Part shown: positions 56,486 to 64,000 of the stretch, piece after piece
Layout: each line of letters starts with the position of its first letter
Numbering within the stretch: position 1 is the stretch's first letter
Origin: Elizabethkingia miricola
GTDB lineage: Bacteria > Bacteroidota > Bacteroidia > Flavobacteriales > Weeksellaceae
Assembly (NCBI RefSeq): GCF_001675285.1
Contig: NZ_LSGQ01000004.1
Span: 182,944-246,943 of the forward strand
Direction of reading: 5' to 3'
DNA: 64,000 bases
Notes under the pieces: generated by a model
Told to the model about the DNA's origin: nothing
What the model saw: only the letters and a program-made list of their open reading frames with translations
The model's database searches: none
Program-made: the position numbers and the translations under genes

Positions 56486-57097
56486 TTAAGACTTTGGCAG
56501 AATACGACTATGCCCTTTCTTTAGAATACGGCTGTAGGCTTCTGGAGTAATACCCAGAAATAAGGCAACATATTTATACGGAACATCACGGACAACTTCG
56601 GGATAATGCTGTTGCATAAAAGCAATCATCTCTGGTTTCTGGTACATCAGCTTTATATTGGTCATCCAGATATCTTCGGTAATAATCTCCAGCACGATTT
56701 TACGGAGTACCTTCCCTACACTACTGCCATTATAGTAATATTCCATAAACTGTGCAGCTGAAATAGCAATTACCCTGCAGCTTGTCATGCTCACCACCTG
56801 ATACTGAGAAACAGTTTGATTAAGAAGGCTGTCGAAATTAGTACAAAGATTTCCGGGCGTAAAAAACCTTCCGATAACCGTCTTATCCCTCATCGTAAAT
56901 TCCGAAGCCAGTATACCTTCCGCAACAAACAGTACATCGGTGAATCTCAGATGCTGCTTCAGAATAACCTCATTCTTCTTATAAGTTCTCACCTCTGCAT
57001 TTTCCAGCAATCCCCGCCATTCTTTATCCTGAAGAACTTCTTTTAGTTTAAATATATCAATCAGGTATTCTTCCGTACTCTTTTCCGTCATAACCAT
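56486..57097 (-). CDS. Crp/Fnr family transcriptional regulator
   Basis: A 203-aa protein with a cyclic-nucleotide-binding-type beta-roll (about 25-120: VRTYKKNEVILKQHLRFTDV, FVAEGILASEF) and a C-terminal winged-helix HTH-like part (about 150-200, YKYVALFLGITPEAYSRILK). The HTH sequence (LGITPEAYSRILKK) is that of the Bacteroidetes Crp group. No Fnr-type cysteine cluster. Start ATG 57097 or ATG 57091. It is probably cotranscribed with the hydrolase gene. Confidence 0.88.
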   Translation of the reverse strand: MVMTEKSTEEYLIDIFKLKEVLQDKEWRGLLENAEVRTYKKNEVILKQHLRFTDVLFVAEGILASEFTMRDKTVIGRFFTPGNLCTNFDSLLNQTVSQYQVVSMTSCRVIAISAAQFMEYYYNGSSVGKVLRKIVLEIITEDIWMTNIKLMYQKPEMIAFMQQHYPEVVRDVPYKYVALFLGITPEAYSRILKKGHSRILPKS

Positions 57098-57124
57098 CCA
57101 TTCAATTTCAATATAAAAATAAAA

Positions 57125-57520
57125 AATTAATGTAACAATTTAATAGTGTAGCAATATGTGAATGGGTGAATGGGTGAATAGGTAAATTCGTGTAACCGTT
57201 AAACCGTTAATTTGCTTATACGATTAAATAGTTGCACGATTCTGCGATTAAACAATTTTACAGTTACACGATTACACAGTTTTACAATTATAATAAGTTA
57301 ATCTGTGAATTTGTGTAATCGTTAATTTGCTTATACGATTAATAGTTGCACGATTCTGCGGTTAAACAATTTTACAGTTACACGATTAAACGATTTTACA
57401 ATTATAATATGTGAATTTGTTAATTCGTAAAATCGTTAATTTGTTTGTACGATTAACTAATTTCACGGTTTCACGGTTCCACGATTAAACGATTATACAA
57501 ATTAGCAACCAGCAACCAAT
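57125..57520. repeat. Degenerate intergenic repeat, locus 2
   Basis: About 395 bp of word-like repeats. GTTACACGATTACACAG and ACGATTAATAGTTGCACGATT units occur two or three times with small changes, and GTGAATNNGT words alternate. Some longer segments are nearly duplicated (about 57190-57300 and 57310-57420). The locus ends with two AGCAACC heptamers (about 57504-57517). No gene in it. Confidence 0.85.
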
Positions 57521-57534
57521 TCCCCATTATCCCT

Positions 57535-57542
57535 TATATTTG
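57535..57542 (+). promoter_or_regulatory. -7 promoter element (TATATTTG)
   Basis: Exact TANNTTTG match 20 bp before ATG 57562, immediately after the repeat locus. Confidence 0.5.
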
Positions 57543-57561
57543 TTCATATTAATACTATATC

Positions 57562-58665
57562 ATGATATTTTCTCCTGTAAAATCTGCGCTACTATTGTTA
57601 TTTTCTCTCAGCATATGTACTGTTCAAGGACAAGAAAAAAGAGCTGTTAATTCGTCCGATGGTCCATATGTAAGCTATAAAGGCGACAGTATCCTTGTGC
57701 AGCAAATTGAGGCTGGCAGCCAGAAAAAAGAACATTACCTTCAGAAAAATAAGAAAGCTATAAAGCTGCGTATCAGTTTTTCAGATGCACCGGAGAAAAA
57801 TTTTGAAGTAAAACTAAAACAAAATATTTCGAATGAACCTTCTGTAACGGCACAGCCTAAGAAAATGCTGGTACTCTCGGATATTGAAGGCGAATTCGAT
57901 GCACTGAGAGATCTCTTACTGGCCAACAAAGTCATTAATAAAAAATACGAATGGATCTTTGGAGACGGACATCTGGTGATTTGCGGAGATCTGTTTGACA
58001 GAGGAACCGAAGTACCTGCAACAATGTGGCTGCTTTATAAACTGGAAGAGGAAGCTAAACTGAAAGGTGGCTACGTTCATACTATTTTGGGCAATCATGA
58101 TATTATGAATCTGGCAGGTAACTTTAAATATGTAGATCAGAAATATTTTCTGAATGCGGAAAAGCTAAATCTTTCCTATGCAGATTTATACAGTGAAAAA
58201 ACAGAACTGGGGCAATGGCTGAGAAGTAAGAACCTGATTGAAAAAATCGGCGATAACCTGTGTATGCATGGTGGCATTTCTCCGGATGTTAACAATCTTG
58301 GGCTGACCATAGAAAAACTAAATGAAATAGCCAGGCCTTACATTGGCTGGAAAAACCTTAAAAATACTGTTACCGACAGTACTATTCTGAAAATATTCAA
58401 CAGCACAGATGGCATTTTCTGGTACCGCGGATACTTTAAAGAGCCTGTAGTAGATGAGAAAGTTGTAGACCAAACGTTATCCTTATTTCAGGTAAAAAGA
58501 ATTATTGTGGGTCATACGATTGTAAAAACCAATGTTGGATTTTACTATAATAAAAAAGTACTGGGTGTAGATGTAAATCAGCACAAAGGAGATCATCAGG
58601 CAGCTTTATACGAAAATAACAAATGGTACAAAGTAGGTATTACCGGAGATAAAATACCACTGTAA
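57562..58665 (+). CDS. Secreted calcineurin-like metallophosphoesterase
   Basis: A 367-aa exported protein with signal peptide (LLLLFSLSICTVQGQ). After an ~85-residue N-terminal strand-rich region, the phosphoesterase motifs occur in order: LVLSDIEGEFDAL (Glu replaces the usual His of DxH), ICGDLFDRG (GDxxDRG), LGNHDIMN (GNHD), CMHGGISPD and VGHTIVKTN. The GDxxDRG and GNHDxMN forms fit the Shewanella-type/ApaH-like phosphatases. The substrate is unknown. It stands alone between a repeat locus and the helicase gene. Confidence 0.9.
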   Translation: MIFSPVKSALLLLFSLSICTVQGQEKRAVNSSDGPYVSYKGDSILVQQIEAGSQKKEHYLQKNKKAIKLRISFSDAPEKNFEVKLKQNISNEPSVTAQPKKMLVLSDIEGEFDALRDLLLANKVINKKYEWIFGDGHLVICGDLFDRGTEVPATMWLLYKLEEEAKLKGGYVHTILGNHDIMNLAGNFKYVDQKYFLNAEKLNLSYADLYSEKTELGQWLRSKNLIEKIGDNLCMHGGISPDVNNLGLTIEKLNEIARPYIGWKNLKNTVTDSTILKIFNSTDGIFWYRGYFKEPVVDEKVVDQTLSLFQVKRIIVGHTIVKTNVGFYYNKKVLGVDVNQHKGDHQAALYENNKWYKVGITGDKIPL

Positions 58666-58729
58666 CAATAACGCTTATTTTTTCAGATTCAGAGGTACTT
58701 ATACAGAGGTAAAGCTTCACTAAAATCCT

Positions 58730-58737
58730 TACTTTTG
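58730..58737 (+). promoter_or_regulatory. -7 promoter element (TACTTTTG)
   Basis: TANNTTTG match 20 bp before the helicase start codon. Confidence 0.5.
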
Positions 58738-58756
58738 TTTTTCACTAATTCAGCGC

Positions 58757-61700
58757 ATGGAACTGCCTAAGGAATATATCTTACCGGACTTTAATATAAG
58801 AACACTGCATATATACGATCTGCTAAAGCATACAGCAAATGCAGATTTTATAGCTGTGAAGGAGTTTCAGGATATTTATCCTGTTGCACTGGAACTAAAT
58901 GCCGGTGTGTTTACGAAAAGTTCTTCTTTGTCAGATTTCCCCAGAGTAGCTGTTAGTCAGGTAGGTTCCAATCTGGTAACATCGTGCTCCTGTAATTCTG
59001 CTGAAGATAAGCTGTGTATACACCAGGCCGAGATTATTCACTGTCTCCTTGAAGAAAAAGATTACCGCATTTTCTTTGATGCATATCTGCGGCATAAAAC
59101 CCTGCTCCCTTACGCTAAAAGCTATGGACTGGAAGAAGAAGGCAATCTGGATATATATTTCCGGTTGGATTATCTTAACGGCCGGCTTCAGGTAAGTCCT
59201 AAAATAAAAGAATTACTGCAGGTAGACGAGCATATTCTGAAAAGAGATCTGCTCCCCCGCCGTACATCCATAATAAAGGATCTGGCCACACAGGACACCA
59301 ACAAAAAGCAGATACTGGTTATTGGTAAACACCGCTATTACAATCAGCTGAATTTCCAACTGATGGAAGCTGATACGACCCAGACCGGAAAGCTTAAAAA
59401 CCCGGTAAACAGTATCGATGTAATGAAGCAGCTGTGGAAAGCAGAACAGGCTTCAGAGATTAAATTCTATACTGCTATTACAAGCTTCAACAATCAGTAC
59501 GGAGAAACCGATCCTGCAGAAGCTGAAGCCCTGAGACATATTGTGCAAAATCCATTGAATCTGGAGGTTTATCTCCACGACAGAGCTATAGCAGAAAGCA
59601 TATCGGCAAAGTCATTAATTCCTGTGAATTTGAATACACTGCAGGCTGAAATCCAGCTCCATGTCTTCCGGAAAGAGCCTTTTTATGAAATAACCGGAGA
59701 ATTGCTATTCAGAGATACAACACTTCCCTTCAGTCAGGTAGTTATCCGAAACGAATATTTTGTTTACTACCGGAATACCTATTATCTGATTACAGATCCT
59801 GATATGCTGCGGGTGATACAGTTCTTTAAATCCAACAACGAAATATTACTCGTCCACAGCTCCAGATACGAAGTCTTCATGCAGAGTATACTGACCCAAC
59901 TGGAACAACGGGTACAGATTAATTATAGCTATATCCGTCAGGCAACACCTACGGAAATTGCCCATAAAGATTACACAATCGAAAAACTTATTTATCTGCA
60001 TCAGGAAGGCAATTATATATCCATTACACCGGTAATAAAATACGGCAATGTGGAAATTCCGGTGTACTCCCGCAAGCAATTGCTGGATACCGACCAGAAC
60101 GGAAATGAATTTAAAATTGAACGTGACCACAATGCTGAAATCCGGTTAACCAGAGTAATAATGGAACAGCACTCGGATTTCCGAGAACAAATAGAAGAAC
60201 AGGAATACTTTTACCTGCACAAAGATAAGTTCCTGGATGATGAATGGTTTTTAAACGCCTTTGAGACATGGCGAAACGAGGACATAAACATACTGGGATT
60301 CAACAATATTAAAAATAACAAACTCAATGCGCACCGTGCCAAAATCACTATAGAAGTTACAAGCGGAATAGACTGGTTCAATGCACAGCTGAAAGTAGGT
60401 TTTGGGCATAAAAAAGCTACTCTGAAACAGGTACACAAAGCCATTCGGAACAAGAGTAAATTTGTACAGCTGGATGACGGTACTCTTGGAATACTGCCGG
60501 AAGAATGGATACATAAAATTGCCCGTTATTTTCAGGCTGGCGATATTGATGAAGAATTGCTGAAAATCCCTAAAGTAAGCTATACCGAAATACAGGATTT
60601 ATTTGAAAAAGAAGTTCTGAGTAAAGAAGTACAGGCAGAAATAGCTTCCTATACTCACAGTTTTTCTGCAAATGCAGAAATTCCAGAAGTTGCAGTACCT
60701 GAAACTTTGAATGCAGAACTAAGGACTTACCAGCGGGAAGGACTGGACTGGCTAAACTTCCTGGACATCCATAATTTCGGAGGTTGCCTTGCAGACGATA
60801 TGGGACTGGGTAAGACGGTACAGATTATTGCTTTCATCCTCTCGCAAAGAGAAAAGCATGGCCATACAACCAGCCTTGTGGTACTTCCTACTTCCCTACT
60901 TTTCAACTGGCAGGAGGAATTGGCTAAATTTGCACCTTCTGTAAAAGTATTAACCCATTATGGCACAGACAGACAGAAAAGTACAGCAGATTTTCAAAAA
61001 TACGAAGTCGTACTAACCACTTATGGCATGTTGCTTTCTGATATTACATTCCTGAAGAAATTCAGATTCAACTATATATTTCTGGACGAATCACAAACCA
61101 TTAAAAATCCAAACTCGGAAAGGTATAAAGCAGCACGTTTGCTGCAATCCCGTAACAGGATTGCACTAACCGGAACCCCTGTGGAAAATAATACTTTCGA
61201 TTTGTACGGACAGCTATCTTTTGCCTGCCCCGGACTATTGGGAAGCAAACAATACTTCAAAGATATATATGCCATCCCTATCGACAAGTTTGAATACAGC
61301 AAACGGGCTATAGAGCTTCAAAAGAAAATAAAACCTTTTATCCTGAGAAGGACAAAAAAGCAGGTTGCTACAGAATTGCCGGAGAAAACGGAGATGCTGA
61401 TTTATTGTGAAATGAATACGGAGCAGCGCAGGATTTACGACCTCTATGAAAAGGAAGTCCGGGACTTTATATCAGCTACTGATGAAGATGAAATCCATAA
61501 TAAAAGCATGCATGTATTAACCGGACTTACGAGACTTAGACAGATATGCAACTCCCCTGTTCTGCTAAAAGATGGTCATTCCGGAGATCATGCCGTAAAG
61601 ATTGAGATTCTGACAGAACAGATAGAAAACAAATCCAAAGAACACAAAATACTGGTATTCTCACAATTTGTCGAAATGCTGGATCTGATTAAAGCTAAGC

Positions 61701-62092
61701 TGGATGAAAAAAGCATCCGCTATGAATACCTTACCGGACAAACCCAGAATCGTGGTGCTAAAGTCCAGCACTTTCAGAATAATGAAGAAGTACGGGTTTT
61801 CCTGATCAGCCTGAAAGCTGGCGGTACAGGTCTGAACCTTACCGAAGCCGACTATGTATATCTTGTAGATCCTTGGTGGAATCCTGCAGTAGAAAATCAG
61901 GCTATAGACCGCAGCTACCGCATTGGCCAGACCAAAAATGTAGTAGCCGTACGAATGATATGCTCTGGTACCATCGAAGAAAAAATGATGAACCTCCAGA
62001 AGAAAAAGAAAAAACTGGCTCAGGATCTTATTACCACCGAGACTTCATTCTTCAGCAGTCTTTCTAAAGACGATCTGCTGAGTATTTTATAG
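58757..62092 (+). CDS. SNF2-family ATP-dependent helicase with SWIM zinc finger
   Basis: A 1111-aa DNA translocase. An N-terminal SWIM-like zinc finger (CSCNSAEDKLCIH, about 76-90) is followed by a long bacterial SNF2 N-terminal region. The SF2 core begins at about residue 655: motif I DDMGLGKTVQ, Ia VVLPTSLLFNW, II LDESQ (DESQ box), III LTGTPVEN, IV LVFSQFVEML, V LKAGGTGLNLTEAD, VI QAIDRSYRIGQT. Family members remodel nucleoprotein or assist RNA polymerase and repair. Its length is normal for bacterial SNF2/HepA-like proteins with a SWIM domain. Nothing in the context suggests a defence island. Confidence 0.95.
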   Translation: MELPKEYILPDFNIRTLHIYDLLKHTANADFIAVKEFQDIYPVALELNAGVFTKSSSLSDFPRVAVSQVGSNLVTSCSCNSAEDKLCIHQAEIIHCLLEEKDYRIFFDAYLRHKTLLPYAKSYGLEEEGNLDIYFRLDYLNGRLQVSPKIKELLQVDEHILKRDLLPRRTSIIKDLATQDTNKKQILVIGKHRYYNQLNFQLMEADTTQTGKLKNPVNSIDVMKQLWKAEQASEIKFYTAITSFNNQYGETDPAEAEALRHIVQNPLNLEVYLHDRAIAESISAKSLIPVNLNTLQAEIQLHVFRKEPFYEITGELLFRDTTLPFSQVVIRNEYFVYYRNTYYLITDPDMLRVIQFFKSNNEILLVHSSRYEVFMQSILTQLEQRVQINYSYIRQATPTEIAHKDYTIEKLIYLHQEGNYISITPVIKYGNVEIPVYSRKQLLDTDQNGNEFKIERDHNAEIRLTRVIMEQHSDFREQIEEQEYFYLHKDKFLDDEWFLNAFETWRNEDINILGFNNIKNNKLNAHRAKITIEVTSGIDWFNAQLKVGFGHKKATLKQVHKAIRNKSKFVQLDDGTLGILPEEWIHKIARYFQAGDIDEELLKIPKVSYTEIQDLFEKEVLSKEVQAEIASYTHSFSANAEIPEVAVPETLNAELRTYQREGLDWLNFLDIHNFGGCLADDMGLGKTVQIIAFILSQREKHGHTTSLVVLPTSLLFNWQEELAKFAPSVKVLTHYGTDRQKSTADFQKYEVVLTTYGMLLSDITFLKKFRFNYIFLDESQTIKNPNSERYKAARLLQSRNRIALTGTPVENNTFDLYGQLSFACPGLLGSKQYFKDIYAIPIDKFEYSKRAIELQKKIKPFILRRTKKQVATELPEKTEMLIYCEMNTEQRRIYDLYEKEVRDFISATDEDEIHNKSMHVLTGLTRLRQICNSPVLLKDGHSGDHAVKIEILTEQIENKSKEHKILVFSQFVEMLDLIKAKLDEKSIRYEYLTGQTQNRGAKVQHFQNNEEVRVFLISLKAGGTGLNLTEADYVYLVDPWWNPAVENQAIDRSYRIGQTKNVVAVRMICSGTIEEKMMNLQKKKKKLAQDLITTETSFFSSLSKDDLLSIL

Positions 62093-62290
62093 ATTGTTAA
62101 TTTGTGGAATTGTTTAATCATAGAATCGTAAAATTAGCTAATCGCACAAACGATTTTACGATTTTACGAATTCACTCATTCACATATTCACCCATTGACT
62201 ATTTGTCCAATCGTATAACTGTATAAGCAGATTAATGATTTAACGGTTACACGAATTTACATATTCACCTATTCACACAATTTGGGTTTT
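62093..62290. repeat. Degenerate intergenic repeat, locus 3
   Basis: About 200 bp of the same word family, with AATCGTAAAATTAGCTAATCG, ACGATTTTACGATTTTACG and TTCACTCATTCACATATTCAC runs. No heptamer tail is visible. It lies directly before the beta-lactamase gene. Confidence 0.8.
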
Positions 62291-62338
62291 TATAGCTATT
62301 TTAGGCTCCGAAAAACTAAATTAACATAACACACTTTT

Positions 62339-63229
62339 ATGGCTAAAAAAGCTATTTTGAGCATTATTGCATTATTGATGTCACTGCCTTTTTTCTCTCA
62401 GATTCATGAGAATACAGTACTTAAGAAAACTTTAGAATCTATTATTTCTGGTAAGAAAGCTACTGTTGGAGTATCTATTATGGATCCCGACACAAAAGAA
62501 GTTACCTGGATAAATGGAGATCAGATGTTACCCATGCTGAGTACCGTGAAATTCCCCTTAGCTCTTACTGTTCTTCATGAAGTAGAAAAAGGGAAGCTTT
62601 CCATGGATCAGAAACTATTCATCAAAAAAGAAGAACTATTAGAAGATACCTGGAGTCCATTTAAAGAGAAATACCCACAAGGCAATATTACAATAACTTT
62701 GGAAGAAGCGTTGAAATGGACAGTTTCTTATAGTGACAATAATCTTACAGATATTCTTTTAAGGTTAATCGGCGGCCCTGAAACTGTTCAGGAATTCATA
62801 GACAGCAGCAGCTTTATCATCAAGAATGATGAAGAAGGCATGCATAAAGATTGGGATTCCCAATTTATTAATAAAATCACACCCAATTATGCTACTCTGT
62901 TACTGCAGGAATTCAGTAATGGTAAAATACTAAACAAGGCACATACACAATGGTTATACAATGCCATGCTGAACAATGCAAGCGGCAAAAAACGCCTGAA
63001 AGGCAATCTTCCGGCAGGAGTGAAAATTGCCCACAGAACCGGAACTTCATTCACCAATAAAGAAGGAATGACCGGAGCAATTAATGATTACGGAATAATA
63101 GAATTGCCGGGCAAGAAAAAGATTTATATTGCTGTCTTTGTACACAATACCTATGAGAGCTTCGATGATTCTGAAAAGATTATTTCTGATATTGGCAGAG
63201 CAACTTATGATTATTACACTAAAAAATAA
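62339..63229 (+). CDS. blaCME: Class A extended-spectrum beta-lactamase, CME type
   Basis: A 296-aa periplasmic serine beta-lactamase with a signal peptide (AILSIIALLMSLPFFSQ). The active-site motif STVK is at residues 68-71, SDN at 132-134, an omega-loop Glu in NDEEGMHKD and the third box as HRTGTS (233-235 RTG, Arg where most class A enzymes have Lys). This matches the CME/VEB/PER-like branch (class A2), and the CME enzymes are chromosomal in Elizabethkingia (established knowledge). It hydrolyses penicillins and cephalosporins. Monocistronic and flanked by degenerate repeats on both sides. Confidence 0.9.
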   Translation: MAKKAILSIIALLMSLPFFSQIHENTVLKKTLESIISGKKATVGVSIMDPDTKEVTWINGDQMLPMLSTVKFPLALTVLHEVEKGKLSMDQKLFIKKEELLEDTWSPFKEKYPQGNITITLEEALKWTVSYSDNNLTDILLRLIGGPETVQEFIDSSSFIIKNDEEGMHKDWDSQFINKITPNYATLLLQEFSNGKILNKAHTQWLYNAMLNNASGKKRLKGNLPAGVKIAHRTGTSFTNKEGMTGAINDYGIIELPGKKKIYIAVFVHNTYESFDDSEKIISDIGRATYDYYTKK

Positions 63230-63231
63230 GC

Positions 63232-63365
63232 AATTAGTTGTTGGTTGTCAGCTAATTGCGAAACCGCGGAATTGTTTAATCGTGGAACCGTAAAATTGTA
63301 TAAACAGATTAACAAATTTACGATTACACGAATTTACAAATTCACACATTCACCTTTTACTACAT
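63232..63365. repeat. Degenerate intergenic repeat, locus 4
   Basis: Begins with reverse-oriented heptamers (AGTTGTTGGTTGTC) then GCTAATTGCGAAACCGCGG and ATTGTTTAATCGTGGAACCG, nearly identical over about 55 bp to 63900-63953. The body then degenerates into ACGATTACACG words. Confidence 0.85.
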
Positions 63366-63386
63366 TAACTTTCATACTTTAAACAT

Positions 63387-63893
63387 ATGACTTATAAAGA
63401 TTTTTTTCGGGTATTAATAAAAATTGTTGGTTTGTATTTCTTTATACAGACCTTGTTTTCTTTTCTTCCTTCTCAGATATCAATAGCTTTCCTTAATTCA
63501 GATTCTTTAGAAGCAGTGGGCGCAATAGTCTATACAACACTTATTATTATCATATGCTTTGGCATCTTATATTTTCTCATTAAGAATCCGGATAAAGTAA
63601 TTGATCTTTTTAAACTGGATAAAAACTTCGATAACAACAGTATAAATATTCAGAATCTAAGTTCCAAAAGCCTTATAACAACCGGACTTTTTATAATTGG
63701 CGGCTATCTGGTTATTAGTAATATTACCAGCTTCATTGCATCTGCCTATTATAAAATAAAATTAGACCACTCTTCTATTCCTTTACCCGATATGAATAAC
63801 AGTTTTACTATACTAAACAGCGCCCTGAATGTTATTCTGGGGTTTATACTTATTGTATACAGGAAAAACATTACAGCTTATTTTGAGAAATAG
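63387..63893 (+). CDS. Hypothetical membrane protein
   Basis: A 168-aa inner-membrane protein with about four helices (near residues 10-35, 44-66, 95-118 and 138-162). The loop between helices 2 and 3 is polar and long (KNPDKVIDLFKLDKNFDNNS). I recognise no family or catalytic motif. It lies between two near-identical repeat copies and follows the beta-lactamase gene on the same strand, without evidence of a shared function. Confidence 0.72.
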   Translation: MTYKDFFRVLIKIVGLYFFIQTLFSFLPSQISIAFLNSDSLEAVGAIVYTTLIIIICFGILYFLIKNPDKVIDLFKLDKNFDNNSINIQNLSSKSLITTGLFIIGGYLVISNITSFIASAYYKIKLDHSSIPLPDMNNSFTILNSALNVILGFILIVYRKNITAYFEK

Positions 63894-64000
63894 CTAAATG
63901 GTTGTTAGTTGTCAGCTAATTGTGAAACCGCGGAATTGTTTAATCGTGAAACCGCATAACCGTGTAACTGTAAAACTGTTTATGCAAATTAACGATTTAA
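63894..64000. repeat. Degenerate intergenic repeat, locus 5 (cut by window end)
   Basis: Same start as locus 4: reversed heptamers GGTTGTTAGTTGTC, then GCTAATTGTGAAACCGCGG. It continues past the window end. Confidence 0.85.

Noticed and set aside
58757..62092. SNF2 helicase as part of a defence system
   Set aside because: No methyltransferase, nuclease or other defence genes nearby; domain order is that of housekeeping SWIM-SNF2 proteins.

Overview
The window looks like chromosomal DNA of a Flavobacteriia member, most likely Elizabethkingia. Three things point there: an astacin-type metalloprotease with the architecture of flavastacin (13555-14886), a class A beta-lactamase of the CME type (62339-63229), and Bacteroidetes features throughout. 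The latter include TonB receptors with N-terminal CarboxypepD_reg-like domains, many SPII lipoproteins, GLPGLI and DUF4876/DUF6850 proteins, AT-rich intergenic DNA and promoters with the -7 motif TANNTTTG. I saw no rRNA, tRNA, CRISPR array or intact transposase.

Layout. 0-5 kb: an AraC regulator divergent from a siderophore-type TonB receptor and a PepSY membrane protein, then katG. 7.5-9.4 kb: three unrecognised proteins, two of them lipoproteins. 9.4-11.05 kb: a zinc-type CobW GTPase behind two palindromic operators, with a decayed and an intact MITE-like element on its two sides. 11-19.2 kb: a short-chain dehydrogenase, AraC regulators, a flavastacin-like protease, a cluster of small membrane proteins around a GNAT enzyme, and a secreted agmatine-deiminase-like protein. 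19.2-24.1 kb: a fimbrillin-like locus with two related short peptides, a TPR/AraC regulator, and two copies of a 36-nt hairpin-plus-terminator module. 24.7-33.4 kb: an iron-type operon (TonB receptor, DUF4876, DUF6850, di-haem peroxidase) followed by a Fes-like esterase. 33.8-39 kb: a TonB receptor with a tyrosine phosphatase, and a membrane-bound AraC regulator. 39-42 kb: dipeptidase, VOC protein and serine hydrolase. 42-50.2 kb: heavy-metal export (small Cys-rich lipoprotein, CusA-type RND fused to TolC, adaptor, bestrophin-like channel, CDF exporter). 51.3-55.6 kb: a grasp-with-spasm RiPP operon. 55.7-64 kb: DAPG-hydrolase-like protein, Crp/Fnr regulator, metallophosphoesterase, SNF2 helicase, CME beta-lactamase and a membrane protein.

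Regulatory threads. A TTATTTAGA-type palindrome, possibly a Fur box, lies upstream of two TonB receptor genes and of the esterase. A TGCAA-N5-TTGCA palindrome lies twice in the cobW promoter and once before the RND pump gene, which suggests one metal regulator (Zur-like) links them.

The most interesting regions are the RiPP operon (precursor, two duplicated lipoproteins, ATP-grasp, an undescribed 66-aa overlapping gene, a SPASM protein without a radical SAM cysteine motif, and a GLPGLI protein), the peptide/fimbrillin/hairpin locus at 19.4-24.1 kb, and a family of degenerate dispersed repeats found only in the last 14 kb, where it surrounds the beta-lactamase gene.
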